NCBI GenBank assembly: GCA_021234155.1
Contig: JAJEKV010000030.1
Coordinates: 1,374,901-1,438,900, forward strand
DNA: 64,000 bases
Source: Isoetes taiwanensis
Lineage: Eukaryota > Streptophyta > Lycopodiopsida > Isoetales > Isoetaceae
Reading direction: 5' to 3'
The translations under genes and the position numbers were made by a program. Every line of letters starts with the position of its first letter. Position 1 is the first letter of the stretch. Positions 46,681 to 57,744 of this stretch are shown here, one piece after another. The notes beneath the pieces were generated by a model, which saw nothing but the letters and a program-made list of their open reading frames with translations, ran no database searches and was not told where the DNA came from.

Positions 46681-48060
46681 GCCTCCACCTCGTCCCAACC
46701 ACTCCTCTTCGCAATATTCGAGGAAGATGGTTCAAGGAGAGTGGCTCGCATTGGGCTAGATGCACTTGGGACTAAAACAGAGAATAGAAAGTGCAAGACT
46801 TGTAGAGAATGCAAGCCTTGGCTTCCTCTCTCGTGGTTTCCCCGGTTAGTTGTAGAGGCCTCCACCCACCCCGAGCCCCTCCTCCCAATACTAACCTAAG
46901 ATGGTTCGAAGGAGAGTGACTCGACCGGGTCGAGGCCAATTTGCTACCATACACGTGAGAATTGGTCGGTAAGGGATTCTCGACTTGCGAAGTCGAGAAT
47001 GCGACATTATTTGCCTTGCTTCTACGGGCACTCGCAAGTCGAGAATGCCTTGGCCATCCGTAACTCCTGTTAGTACACGTGAGTGCTCGTTGGTTAAGGC
47101 ATTCCCGACTCGGCGAATGCGTATTAAGAAGCTCTATGGTTTCCACTGTCGCGCAGAGTTGGCTTTCGTGTCTATATTCTCGACTTCGCAAGTCGAGAAT
47201 GCCTTAACCATCGAGAACTCCGGATGGTACACATGGAGTGCGGTTGGGTAAGGCATTCCCGACTCATGCGGCGAAATGCATACTGACAAGCTCGTGGGTT
47301 TCCCTGTGGGTTGCTAAGAGTTGGCCTGCAGACAGTCAAAACAACTTCCCTTCGCAATGTCCGAGGAAGATAGAAGGAGAGTTGTTAAGACTGTCTGCAG
47401 GCCAGCTCTAGAGTGCACTAGAGCTGGCCGTTTTCTCGACTCACGAGTCGAGAAAGCGGCCAGCACCTCTGTGGTTAGTCGCCGAGGCCTCCACCCAATC
47501 AGAGCCCATCCCCTTCGCAATATTCGACGAAGATGGTTCGAAGGAGACGGTCTTTGATTGGGTAGAGGCCACGTGACCACAATAATGAGAATTGGGTTGT
47601 TAAGAGTTGGCCTCCCGGCAGACAAAGGAAACCACTTCCCTTCGCAATGTCCGGGAAGATAGAAGGAGAGTGGTTAAGATCGCCTCAGGCCAGCTCTAGA
47701 GTGCACTAGAGCTCAAGTTTTCGACTCACGAAGTCGAGAAAGCGCCAGCAACTGCGGGTTAAGTCGCCGAGGCCTCCACCCGGGCCGAGCCAGTCCTCTT
47801 CACAATATTCATGAGCATGGTTCAAGGAGAGTGGCTCAAATCGGGTGGAGGCACCCCGCGATCGCACAAAGAGCCATTGGCGAGGTATCACATTCTCGAC
47901 TCACGAAGTCGAGAAGGCCGCAGCAGGTTCTAAAGAATGTGAAGACATTGGGTAGTCAGGCAATCGAATCGCGAAGTCGAGAATCCCTCAACCGCCAACA
48001 CCCGTAGTGTACACTCCTCTTCTCGCCAAGTCGGAAGTTCTACTTCCGCGAAGTCGGAAG
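46681..48060. repeat. Array of 81-85-bp fold-back modules with module-specific arms
   Basis: At least six modules: about 46681-46761, 46856-46937, 47323-47403, 47486-47570, 47609-47691 and 47772-47852. Each shares a core like CCACTTCCCTTCGCAAT...GAAGATxG(TTC)AAGGAGAGTGG and is closed by arms that pair with each other but differ among modules: GGCCTGCAGACAGTC in one, GGCCTCCACCCAATCAGAG in another, GCCTCCACCCGG in a third. Between modules lie TTCTCGACTT-type palindromes (46976-47000, 47176-47200, 47423-47464, and more to 48060) that share arms with neighbouring modules. Confidence 0.8.
47400..47464. repeat. Two abutting palindromes sharing an arm
   Basis: GGCCAGCTCTAG-AGTGCA-CTAGAGCTGGCC spans 47400-47429 (12-bp perfect arms). 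Its right arm GCTGGCC is also the left end of a 42-bp palindrome, 47423-47464, with 20-bp arms (one mismatch) around TTCTCGACTC. Confidence 0.92.
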
Positions 48061-49344
48061 AAGGCCCGCACTTCCCGGGATGTTGGCAAGCTGAAGTATT
48101 CCCAACTCGCCACTCCCTTCTGCATGTCTCCTGCAGTGGATTTGCTGTGAGTTAGAAATGGAGATTCTGTGAAGCAATTCCTATTCTTAGTTCTTCCTAG
48201 TTATGTTCTGTTAATGCTCTGCAATATCTTAGTTCCTAACACCAGTCTCTGATGATTTCTATCTCGGTTGCTTGCTACTACTCTAACCACTATTCTCACT
48301 TGTGCCTGTACAATGTATTCAATTCAACCACAAGCAAGAAAAAGATAACAAAAACAGAAAACAATACAAAGGGAAAACAGATAACAGTGAGATTAGTGAG
48401 ATCAATGAGAAAACAGAGAACAGTGGAGAACAGTACAGAGAAATGAGATTAAAAAAGGGTATGATATTACAAAAACATACCCGGAAGATTTGTTTGGATG
48501 AGGCGGAGGCTTCCGAGTTCGCCTTCCATGTGGGTATAGTCGCTGGCAAAGCGTGAATAAGGATTTCTGCCAGAAATTGTATCGTGGATCAATAAGAGCC
48601 TCTAACAAATGTAATATAAGTAAAAATGCACTAAAGGACTTACGTAAAAACTAAAAAAGCAAAGCACTAAAAGGGCCTCACTTTCTTCTCAGGCAGTAAC
48701 GCCCGCTCGAACAATGAATCTGCTAGCAGAACTTCTGGCGCCGAAGCGCCTTGATCCGGACCACCAAGCCGCCGTCATAAGATGGCCTTGAATCGCCGCT
48801 TCGATAGATCGCCTTTATCGGTAAAGCGGGCGCCTAAGGAAACAGGGGAGGATGAGTGATCAGAGAAAACAGGGGAGGAAGAATGGTCGGGGGGGAGAGG
48901 AAGAGGGTGCAGTTAATTCTGGCTGCACCCTCGAACCTCGTAAAAGTGCAATAATAAAACCATTGTCACGCAGGGCCATGCCCTCCATGACGCAGGCAAG
49001 GCAGATTGTTGACATGGCCCGCGATTCTGACCTCTGAGAGGCTGCCACGGGACATGACAAGATATGAAAGGGTAGGTTATATGTTTATATATGTTATTTT
49101 ATGTATTTAATAAGGTTTCAATGGTTGAATAGTTTCAATGGTTATATATGTTTACAATGTTTACATATGGTTTAGAATGAGTGTGGTTGTATGCTTTAAT
49201 ATGGTTATATGATTTTAGTTAATATGGTTGTATGATTTTAGTTAATATGGTTGTAATATGATTATATTTAATATGTTTGTATGGTTTTATATGGTTCATA
49301 TGGTCATATTTGTGGATGGTTTTAATGTGAGCTTTTTCATTCAG

Positions 49345-52257
49345 GGAACATGTGAGATGAGTAAAATGGAGCCAGGGAAGTCCAAAGAAGGCCATTGCCC
49401 TAGGCTCCAATGGAGGAAGATGGGTTGCCTTTTGTTGCACCCTTGCAACCAGACGGTATTTGCAGAGGGTATAATAACCTGCAGTTGATCCATTTGATAG
49501 TGTGAATGATGAGAGGTCGGGAGATGAACATCTTGGAGTTGGCATTGTGAAGCTTCTTATCGGTTGATACAATCATGTCCCGGGGAAGCTCTAGTGATTG
49601 CATTGTGTGCTCGTGGCTGCTGGAGTCCCAAGCTCAGCTTGAGATGGCCAATTAGATATATTACACACAAGAATGGTGATACTCTAGATTGCCCTATGAA
49701 CTACACACCCCAAAGGCCCACCCAAGGCCATGTGGAAGATTTGGTGGTCGATGAGCATCCTTTGATCACAAGGAAGAGACGCTTATGTCTTTCATAAAAG
49801 GCGTACCAAAGGTGCCCAAGAGGCCTAGAAGTGACAAATATTTAGAAAGGATGGAAAGTATGGCACCAACCAAAGAAAATCTGAGGCAATTAGGGGACAA
49901 GAGTGTTGCAACCTAGATTGCACAAAGGCAAGCATACAATGTGGATGACCTCGTGCAGATAAGGTCCCAATACATTGGACAGCTTCAAAAAGATAGGATT
50001 AATTTCATTTACTCCTTGTGTAGGAATTCCAGCTATGATGAAAACACAGGACGGCTACTATATCAATTGAGGGGCATGAAGGTATGTATGAGAGCATTGA
50101 GATGGATTCTTGGGGTGAGCAAGTCTTCATTTTACAGATACTGGGAGCAGGTTAGAAAAGGGCACACTTTGTTCCAACATGGTAATGCACTCACTTTGAA
50201 AACTAGAGCAAATACTCTAAAGGCCATTGCAGTCTTCGAGAGCTTTGTGAGATACATGTCTCAATCTATGCCTCACAAGTCGAAGGTGAACGAGCACGGT
50301 GTGCGAAGTGGTGCAAAGAGTGTTGCCACAACACTATATCCGTATGGAGTGCCTTAAGGAGGTCAACTCCATCCTAGAAACTACTGGAGGTAGGCCTCTT
50401 TCTCAATCACATTTCAGTAAGTTATGGAGCACTCACTTCTCGGACGTGAGTGTCCTACAACACATGCCATTCTCAAAGTGCAACACTTGCATTCAACTCA
50501 AGGATACACTTGCATCAACTGCAATAGAGAAAGAAAGAATGGCAATTAGGGAGCAATTTGCAGATCACCAAAGGGACCAAATATCATGTAGACAGTTGTA
50601 TTGGCAGGGAGAACATTTTCTCGAGATGCAAAATTTCAAATTTTTGTGTATAATTCATGATAAGATGGACCAACACAAGACTTTCTTGCCAAAGCTAGAT
50701 CCTTTACCCAAGCGTTGTCAAAACGCTTTTCGATGAAAGTAAGTCCAAGGGGTGTATTAACACATGGTCATGGAACTGGAACATATGGTCATTTTGTGCT
50801 TGATCTATGGAGAGATGATCCAAACTTCCATGTGAGCTCTATTTTCAAGTGCCCGAGAACACTAGAGAAAGGATCGATAGAAGGGAGGAGGTATTCCCCT
50901 TCAAAGACCCATTTTTGAGGCTTTGATGGATGATCAACCGCTTTGTTACCAAAGGCGGATAAAAAGCTCACATCCAAGGTGTCTAGTGAATCAAGGAGGA
51001 CTTGGGATGATTTCCCCTTACTTGAGAAATCACCGCCGAGGAGCTATGTGTTCAGTTGGACAACTGTTGGAAAAAAACAAGAATAGATGGATGTTTGGGG
51101 CAATGTCATACTTGACAAAGCAGTGGGAGTATTCAAAGTTGTGAAAGTGGGATTCATGATGGTTGGGCATACGCATGATGATATAGATGGATTCTTTGGA
51201 ACTTTCTCCACCAAGCTCAAGAGAGAAAAACGTGACCACTCTCCCCCCGAACTAATGGATGTGTTTGAGAGCTGCATTGACCCCAACCCAATGGCTTTCT
51301 TGATGGATGAGGTTGCGATTGGAAATCATTTGTAGAAGGATACTTGCTAGATGGTAAGGACCAGTGACAGGACACACAAAGCCACTTCAGTTCAAGTTTT
51401 GGGTTAGGGATGGAATACCAATCATGCAATATAAGTGGAGACCAGGTGACAAGTTGTGGATGCCTGTACAAGGTATCGAGTTGTGGCAAAGGGGTGCTGC
51501 TGGTGAAGTTCTCATTCCTAAAGGGCAACCAAAACCACTACCTCCCTTCAAGACAGTCAAAGACTCTAGCCAACTGGTGAAGGGCATCAAGGATTACATT
51601 ACACACTGGGATGATGTTCGAAATGGAAAGCACACCTCCACTCTTAAGAAAAATCAAATGGACTCCCTAATCAAGTACTGGGAGAAAGTTGTGACATGCT
51701 TGGAAACTGAACAGCCATGTGGGAGGGAGCTAAGAGACGGGTTCTTGCCAGAGTCAAGATGGGAGGGTTCTCAAGGTGCAAGCACGTCTAAGAATGCTCA
51801 CTTGGGTCCCAAAAAGGGTTCCAAGTGGTTTGTGGGAAGTAAGGCCTCAAAGCCGAAGTGGTTTGATCTTCCTGAGTGGGATCCCTTTGAGGACATCAAG
51901 GAAGGATACTTTGTGCTAGTAAGGCCTGATGATGAGGACTGTCCAATATGGTTAGGGGTGGCACTCTCTGATGTAACCACCACTATGCCTGATGGAGAGG
52001 AGTTGCGTCCTGGATTCCAAATTCAATATTGGGAGCCCATTGGGAGACACAAGAAGGGCAACTTGAAGGAGCAATACACTGACTGCTGGGAGAAGAAGTG
52101 GAAGGCAAATTATGCTGACCCTCAAAGGAGGGAATTGGTGGAGTGTGTGGTATGGTCATATCCAAGTTCTCACGTTGCAAAAGAAAAACACACACAAGAT
52201 CCCAAGAAGGGAGATGGACAAGGCCATGAGCAACCTCCATGCTATATCATTGTATGA
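49345..52257 (+). pseudogene. Transposase-like protein (DUF7869-type core), decayed by stops and frameshifts
   Basis: Begins at an acceptor in phase 0 and runs through at least seven frame breaks, including a TAG at about 49913, to a stop at 52255-52257. Recognisable blocks in order are a second DUF8039-like segment, a helical region (NFIYSLCRNSSYDENTGRLL...FYRYWEQ), LCIIHDKMDQHKTFLPK with a probable catalytic Asp, CVQLDNC...NKNRWMF with a second Asp in a broken frame at about 51056, and VGFMMVGHTHDDIDGFFG with the third acidic residues. The C-terminal 297-codon frame has MQYKWRPGDKLWMP and a Trp-rich end. This set of motifs belongs to the family I know as DUF7869, probably an RNase H-like DDE/D transposase. 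The + strand gene is the element's only candidate mobilising enzyme, and as read it is inactive. Confidence 0.75.
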
Positions 52258-52438
52258 GGGCACATAATATTGAGAAGTTTGAAAACTATCTCAACTAGTG
52301 GTTTGTAAAATTTATGAGGAAAACAAGTAACCCAATTCTATGTGTGTCATGTGTAATTCTATTCAAGCAATCAATTCAGAAATTTCTTTTATGGTGTATG
52401 AGTCCCATTTTCAGTCCGAGTCCCAAAATTCAAGATTT

Positions 52439-52463
52439 GTCCCACTTTAATTAAATACGACTT
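52439..52463 (-). repeat. Right terminal inverted repeat (25 bp)
   Basis: Exact reverse complement of 40005-40029, followed by TCTG. Confidence 0.95.
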
Positions 52464-52467
52464 TCTG
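52464..52467. repeat. Right target-site duplication (TCTG)
   Basis: Followed by TTTCTTATTTTACTCC, which continues the tandem-repeat unit exactly as in the intact copies. Confidence 0.88.
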
Positions 52468-52500
52468 TTTCTTATTTTACTCCATATGTGGTCTTATATT

Positions 52501-53297
52501 CTCAGTGGTTCTCATGGATGCCCTTATGAGGGGCTATACTCTCCCTTTTATCATAGATTCTTAGTATCTCGTGAATGCCCTTGAGGGCTTTTTAGATATT
52601 TGCATTTGTGACTTTAGCTGCTTTATCCCAATTTGCTCAGTCCTCTATTCCCGAACCCTTATTCCATCCATTTCATTATAATCTCCTATTCCTTTCTTTT
52701 TCATCTTGCATTTTGTCTTTTTCCTCTTTATTCGTTCATTTTATCCCTTGAAGTGTCATTGCTCTTTTATTGTCTTGACTCCCTCCTTTGTCCGCCTTTT
52801 GACTCATCATAGTTCTTTTTTTGCCCTAGCGGTGTCTCATCATCATGCCATTTTACTATGTTGACCCCAGTTGTTTCCTATCTGCTCACTTCGTTTTCAC
52901 TTCTTGGACCTCCTTCTTACGTGTGCCTCCATTGTGCCCTCTCGCTCATTCTTCTATTCCCCTTTGGGGGTGGTCCCAAATAGGTCGTCAAGTTGTTCAT
53001 CGAGTTGTTCTCTGAACTCTGCTTTTTTCAAAAATGTCATATAGTACCCTTTAAGTCCCTTGGATTCATAATTCCAATCTCCATCTTTCTCTCATCATAA
53101 TGGGTTCTTTGCTCTGTTCCCCTAGATTATTCTTGAGTTTCGGGGTCCCTATCATTTTGTTCTAGATTATGTTGTTTTTACATTTGAAAGTTCATTTGGA
53201 TCTGTTATGCATGTGGGTATACGTTCATGAATATTAGTCCTTGATATTCGTTGTTATTGCTCTGTTTCTTATTTTACTCCATATGTGGTCTTATGTT
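52501..53297. repeat. Tandem-array unit 2 (797 bp), intact
   Basis: Starts CTCAGTGGTTCTCATGG. Contains both empty insertion sites (TATCTCGTGAATGCC; GCTCTGTTTCTTATT). T/C-rich, with GAGTTTCGGGGTCCC and TTGTTTTTACATTTGAAAG landmarks. No coding capacity recognised. Confidence 0.92.
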
Positions 53298-54103
53298 CTC
53301 AGTGGTTCTCATGGATGCTCTTATGGTGGCATATACTCTCCCTTTTATCATAGATTCTTAGTATCTCGTGAATGCCTTTGAGGGCTTTTTAGACATTTGC
53401 ATTTGTGGCTTTAGCTCCTTTATCCCAATTTGCTTAGTCCTCTATTCTATCAATTTCATTATAATCTCCTATTCCTCTATTTTTCATCTTGCATTTTGTC
53501 TTTTTCCTCTTTATTTGTTCATTTTATCCCTTGAACTGTCCTTGCTCTTCTATTGTCTTGACTCCCTCCTTTGTCCGCGTCTTGATTCATCATATTTCTT
53601 TTTTTGCCCTAGTGGTGTCTCATCATCATGCCATTTTCCTATGTTGACCCAGTTGTTTCCTATCTGCTCACTTCGTTTTCACTCGTTCTGCCATCTTGGA
53701 CCTCTTTCTTATGTGTGCCACCTCCATTGTGCCCTCTCACTCGTTCTTCTGTTCCCCTTTGAAGGTGGTCCCAAATAGGTCATCAAGTTGTTCATCGAGT
53801 TTTTCTCTGAACTCTGCTTTTTTTGAAAATGTCATATAGTACCCTTTAAGTCCCTTGGATCCATTATTCCAATCTCCATCATAATGGGTTCTTTCTCTCA
53901 CCATAATGGGTTCTTTGGTCCATTCCCCTAGATTATTCTTGAGTTTCGGGGTCCCTATCGTTTTGTTCTAGATTATGTTGTTTTTACATTTGAAAGTTCG
54001 CTTGGATCTGTGATGCATGTGGGTATACGTTCATGAATTTTTGTCCTTGATATTTGTTGTTATTGCTCTATTTCTTATTTTACTCCATATGTGGTCTTAT
54101 GTT
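53298..54103. repeat. Tandem-array unit 3 (806 bp)
   Basis: Same landmarks as unit 2, ~93-95% similar by eye, with a short internal duplication of CATAATGGGTTCTTT at about 53881-53916. Confidence 0.92.
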
Positions 54104-54960
54104 CTCAGTGGTTCTCATGGATGGCCTTATGAGGGCCTATGCTCGCTCTTTATCATAGATTCTTAGTGTCTCGTTGGTGCTTTTGAGGGCATTTGGCTAT
54201 TTTCATTTTGTGTCCTTGGCCACTTTGTCTCGTTTTGCTTTGTTCCTCTATTCTCGATCTCTTTTTCCATCCATTTCATTTTGATCTCATGTTTGTCTTT
54301 TTTCACCCTATGTTTGTTCCTTTCCTCTTTTTTTCCATTTTGTCCCTTGAGAGATATCTTTGCTCTACTATTGTCTTGACTTCTCTTTTGTCTACCTCTT
54401 GACTCGACATAGTTTTTCTTGCCTTGTTGGTCCAGTCATCATGCCTTTTCTATGTTGACCCCTTACGAATTGAAAGAGTTGTTTGGTATATGTCCATCCT
54501 GCATGATGTTCACACGACATTCCCCTTTTTGCCCTACATTTTAAATTTCAAATCGTGATTGCATCGTCGCACATTTGGGCATTGTTGTAGTAGAGCCTGT
54601 GGTAAGTTGTCTTGCTTTCTTATATGGTCTTTGTTCTTGTTTTAGGTTGCACTCGGTTTTCTTCATCCATTCCTCAATTTGGCATTGATCGCATCCTCGT
54701 TGACTCTGTGGCATCGTCTACCAGTGTTCTCAATTGCATAATTGTTTTGTCACCTTATGAAACTTTTTTGTTCTTGTGTCGGGGTCCCTATCGTCTTGTT
54801 CCTGTGGGTTATGTTGTTTCTACTTTTGAAAGCTTGTTTTGACTGGTTATGCATGTAGGGTATATTTTAGGTTTTTTGTCCTTGTTTGTCGTGATGTTTT
54901 TTCATTATAGTATTCACGGTAGTTTGCTGCTGGTATGTTGATTCTTCAATTTTGGTCCCA
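54104..54960. repeat. Tandem-array unit 4, diverged
   Basis: Starts CTCAGTGGTTCTCATGG but drifts; GTCGGGGTCCCTATCGTCTTG and GTTTCTACTTTTGAAAG remain recognisable. Further weak traces (GAAAGTTCGCTTCAGTCTGTTATGC) appear at about 55079-55105, so the array decays to the right. Confidence 0.75.
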
Positions 54961-55455
54961 GGTGCTCTTTTTAGCTTGTTAACTATGTCCGATCTTCATG
55001 TCTTCACTTTTTATGCATTCCATGGTGCATAGTTTTGATCTTTCTTATTTATTATTATGGGGTTTGCATTGTCTTCATGAAAGTTCGCTTCAGTCTGTTA
55101 TGCATGAATGATATAGGTTAGGTATTGTTGCTCTTACTTCCATAGCGTCTTGCCATTAGGTATTCTCTGTAGTTTGTTGGTACGTTGGTTCTAGAGTTTT
55201 GATTTCATGTGCTTTGGTGGTGGGCATAGTTGTTGTTTGTGTTCGATTTTCGTGCCTTCTTTCCCTTATGCAGTCCAGTTGTCCCCGGGTTTCTTGGGTC
55301 CCTTCCCCTCTATTTGCATTGGCATCCTGCCTCGTCTCATGATTGTTACATTTTTTCCTGGCATCAAGTTGCGCCTTACAGTCTCTCGTGGTCTCAATCT
55401 ATGATGGGGTTTGAGCTTTGTGTCGGATGATGATATTTGTGCATAAGGACCTTTT

Positions 55456-55507
55456 CCTAGAATGCTATGGTTCTCTTCTTATATAGAAGAGAACCATCAT
55501 TCTAGGG
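55456..55507. repeat. Hairpin with 22-bp arms and a 5-nt loop
   Basis: CCTAGAATGCTATGGTTCTC pairs with the complement ending at 55507 with a single small bulge. The preceding text GTGCATAAGGACCTTT recurs at 56537 without the hairpin, so the fold-back may be an insertion into a duplicated sequence. Confidence 0.75.
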
Positions 55508-56560
55508 ATAGGGACGCCAGTTTTAGCGCCAGCTCTCCTTTTAGACCCAAGCTTTCTTTGGCCCTTTCCCATAAAAGCCTTGTGTCTTCCTGCATTCCTC
55601 ATCGGCATTTCCTCTAAGCTCAATTTTGTTGTTGTACAGAGTTCTCCCCCTCCCACCTCTTACTCTGCTATATGGGTTTTACTTTTCGTTCAATGTTGGC
55701 TGATGGGCTTCTGCATTTTTCCCAGCGTAGCACGTGGTGCTTCTGAAGGGCACCAAAGGGGAAGCCCCCCTGGGTCGAGCCTATATTTTCTTATCTCGGT
55801 ATAGCTCCGTGGCTTCCGAGGATCCTCATTGATCATCTCTTCAATTTTCAATACTGTGCTCTTATATTTCTAGTCCAACTTTATAGCTTGCTGACTCTTG
55901 GCTCGTGGATGGCTCCTAACACAGTTGACAATCACATATGATTAGGTCTTGGAGTTTGGAGCTCATTGATGTGCATGGTGCTGATTTTTATACGCCTCTG
56001 TGTCGAGCCTATAGTTTCCTATCTCGGCATAGCCCTATAGTTTCCAGGATCCTCATGGATTGTCTTTTCTATTTTGATATTGTGCTCTTGTATTTATAGT
56101 CCAACTTTGTAGCTTGCTGACTCTTGGCCCGTAGATGGCTCCTAACACAGTCTTGTAGTTTGGAGCTCTCTGAAGTTCATAAGGTTGCTTTTTATACGAG
56201 CGGCCAAGAGGAACACATGGAGCAGTATCTTAGCGGGACGGATTTGAGTCACTGCTTGGATGGGTGGCGCGACCTAACTATTGCAGTTGTTGCAATTCGG
56301 GAGCATTATAGTATAGCAACTTTCTGAATGTTTTATGTGGGGCCTGGACTCATTGTACACAATTATCTTGTATATCGGGTGGTCTAACCCGGGGTTGTAT
56401 TTGTTGTTTTACTCATATGGGGTTTATCATTTTGTTCCCCTCTTCACTCATTTTTGGGGTTCATCAGTTTGTTTCCCTATGGGTCATTGTACTCATTTTT
56501 TCATTCAGCTCAATGGAACACCACTTCAGATATTTGTGCATAAGGACCTTTCTCTAGAAT

Positions 56561-56673
56561 GAGTGAGTTTAGGATGAGCTCAAATACTTGTCGACAAAAC
56601 TGTTCAACTTTATCAACTATAAATCATGTTGCGTGCAAGTTTATAAAAGCTTTGGCGAGATATTAGCCTTGGA
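56561..56673 (+). repeat. Direct repeat A (~110 bp)
   Basis: GAGTGAGTTTAGGATG... to CGAGATATTAGCCTTGG is ~88% similar to 57745-57859. No LTR-like TG/CA ends or coding sequence are found between the copies. Confidence 0.75.
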
Positions 56674-57744
56674 TGGGTGTCCGTCCTTCCACATGTATTT
56701 ATTGGGTCGAATATGATATGTTAAAGACAAGATTCCATTCTGTTGGTGACAAGTGGAAGTTGTTATCTAGTTTTTAGGTTGATAGGACTACTTCTAGGAA
56801 TGCTTTCTTTTGCATTTTTAGTACTATATTTTCCGAGTTTTTTATTCTAAAGCTCTGATTTGCTAGCTATTGCCTTTCACAGGTCATGTGATCAACTCTC
56901 CAGTCTTACCTTCCCCCCCAATAATGTCACTGGAATTGCTGCATTTTTTAGTGTCTCCACATTGTTTACTATGTTATGAAGCATTTTATGATTTGGTGTC
57001 TAAATATAGAGAACGCAGCTGTAACTAATAGGAGTGTCTTGGGAAGCTTCCAAAGCACATGTTGTGGTGGCTTGCATGGTCTGCTACCTTAATCTTTATG
57101 TGGAGGCCAATTGCACAAATGGTGAGTATAAACAAATTTGATAGCAAAATTAGAAGAATTAGGAGATAATAATGGCCGTTAATGAATGTGCTCTTGGTGC
57201 TAACCAGCTAAATGGAGAGAAGCCTATTGGAGCCCTATGTTTAAACTATATTAATTTATTGACTAATTTTCTAGTTGTGCTTCATCAAGGACTCCAAGAA
57301 AGTGGCACTTTGAAGATAACACCCATAGAAACTGCATGTGGGTTTTTACAATATTGTATCTTTATGCAATCTGTGCAGATTCTTGTGCTTACTATTACAA
57401 TGCTCACAGTATAACATTCTTTGAGTGTGGCATTGATTTGTGCCTAACATGATGGTATGTTGCATGGAGTGGTCAAACTCCCAATCAAATCTTTATTTTT
57501 GGACCAATTAAATTTTATCGTAAGTAAATAATGTACTACGTAATTTTCATGACGAGGGGCTCTACGTCGCACAAAAAGTTGAGGCAGCATTGCCAGTGGG
57601 AATAATGAATTATACTATTCAACACCAATACTTTCTCGTTCATCTCGAGACATTTTGATCCCTTTTCCCTCTTCATTACACCACTTCTTTTGTCTCAAGC
57701 CTGCCTTACTTCTAGTTTGTCTCTTTTACCTCATGCTAACTATT

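Larger units (their letters stand above)
46374..49344 (+). other. Predicted ~3-kb intron holding palindromes and fold-back modules
   Basis: Bounded by a GTGAGT donor (46374) and a TTTTTCATTCAG acceptor (ending 49344), both in phase 0 with the flanking open frames. Inside are the fold-back array (46681-48060), an AT-rich stretch, a GAGGGTGCAG hairpin (about 48902-48932) and a (TTAATATGGTTGTATGATT) short tandem repeat at about 49195-49260. Small open frames at 48302-48556 and 48852-49037 could be additional exons. Confidence 0.45.
40005..52463 (+). mobile_element. 12.46-kb DNA transposon with DUF7869-type transposase and captured HAD phosphatase gene
   Basis: Bounded by perfect 25-bp terminal inverted repeats beginning AAGTCGTATTTAATTAAAG and by a 4-bp duplication TCTG; two empty sites in neighbouring repeat units confirm both junctions. 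It carries a + strand gene (DUF8039-like segments plus a decayed transposase-like core, 46069-52257), a divergent cargo gene with an FCP1/NIF phosphatase domain (45734-41539) and a minor reverse-strand frame near the left end. Introns contain many palindromes. The ends are not CACTA, nor the TTAA target of Kolobok/piggyBac. Four-base duplications are known for Sola elements, but I cannot assign a superfamily. A second copy starts at 57926. Confidence 0.9.
30045..52500. repeat. Tandem-array unit 1 (~784 bp), split by two transposon insertions
   Basis: The unit starts CTCAGTTGTTCTCATGG (30045), runs to 30116, resumes at 39326-40004 and finishes at 52468-52500. Removing the Ty3/gypsy element (30117-39320) and the DNA transposon (40005-52463), with one copy of each target duplication, leaves about 784 bp, matching the 797- and 806-bp units that follow. 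The retained sequence is T/C-rich with no coding capacity. Confidence 0.85.

Noticed and set aside
41285..48060. CRISPR-like array
   Set aside because: Repeats are palindromic and recurring, but spacing varies (30-125 bp), spacers are related to each other, they lie in introns of a eukaryotic transposon, and no cas genes exist.
40005..52463. CACTA (En/Spm) transposon
   Set aside because: The DUF8039-like segment suggested it, but the ends are AAGTCG not CACTA, the duplication is 4 bp not 3, and the core motifs are not TNP2-like.
40005..52463. Helitron
   Set aside because: Captured cargo and hairpins fit, but the element has perfect TIRs and a target duplication and no Rep/helicase.
53368..54402. 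ORFs within the ~800-bp tandem units
   Set aside because: The frames are not conserved between units, and Phe/Leu/Ser-rich translations reflect pyrimidine bias.
57172..57414. 80-codon ORF starting MAVNECALGANQLNGEKPIG
   Set aside because: Some protein-like composition, but no domain, splice context or duplicated copy to support it.
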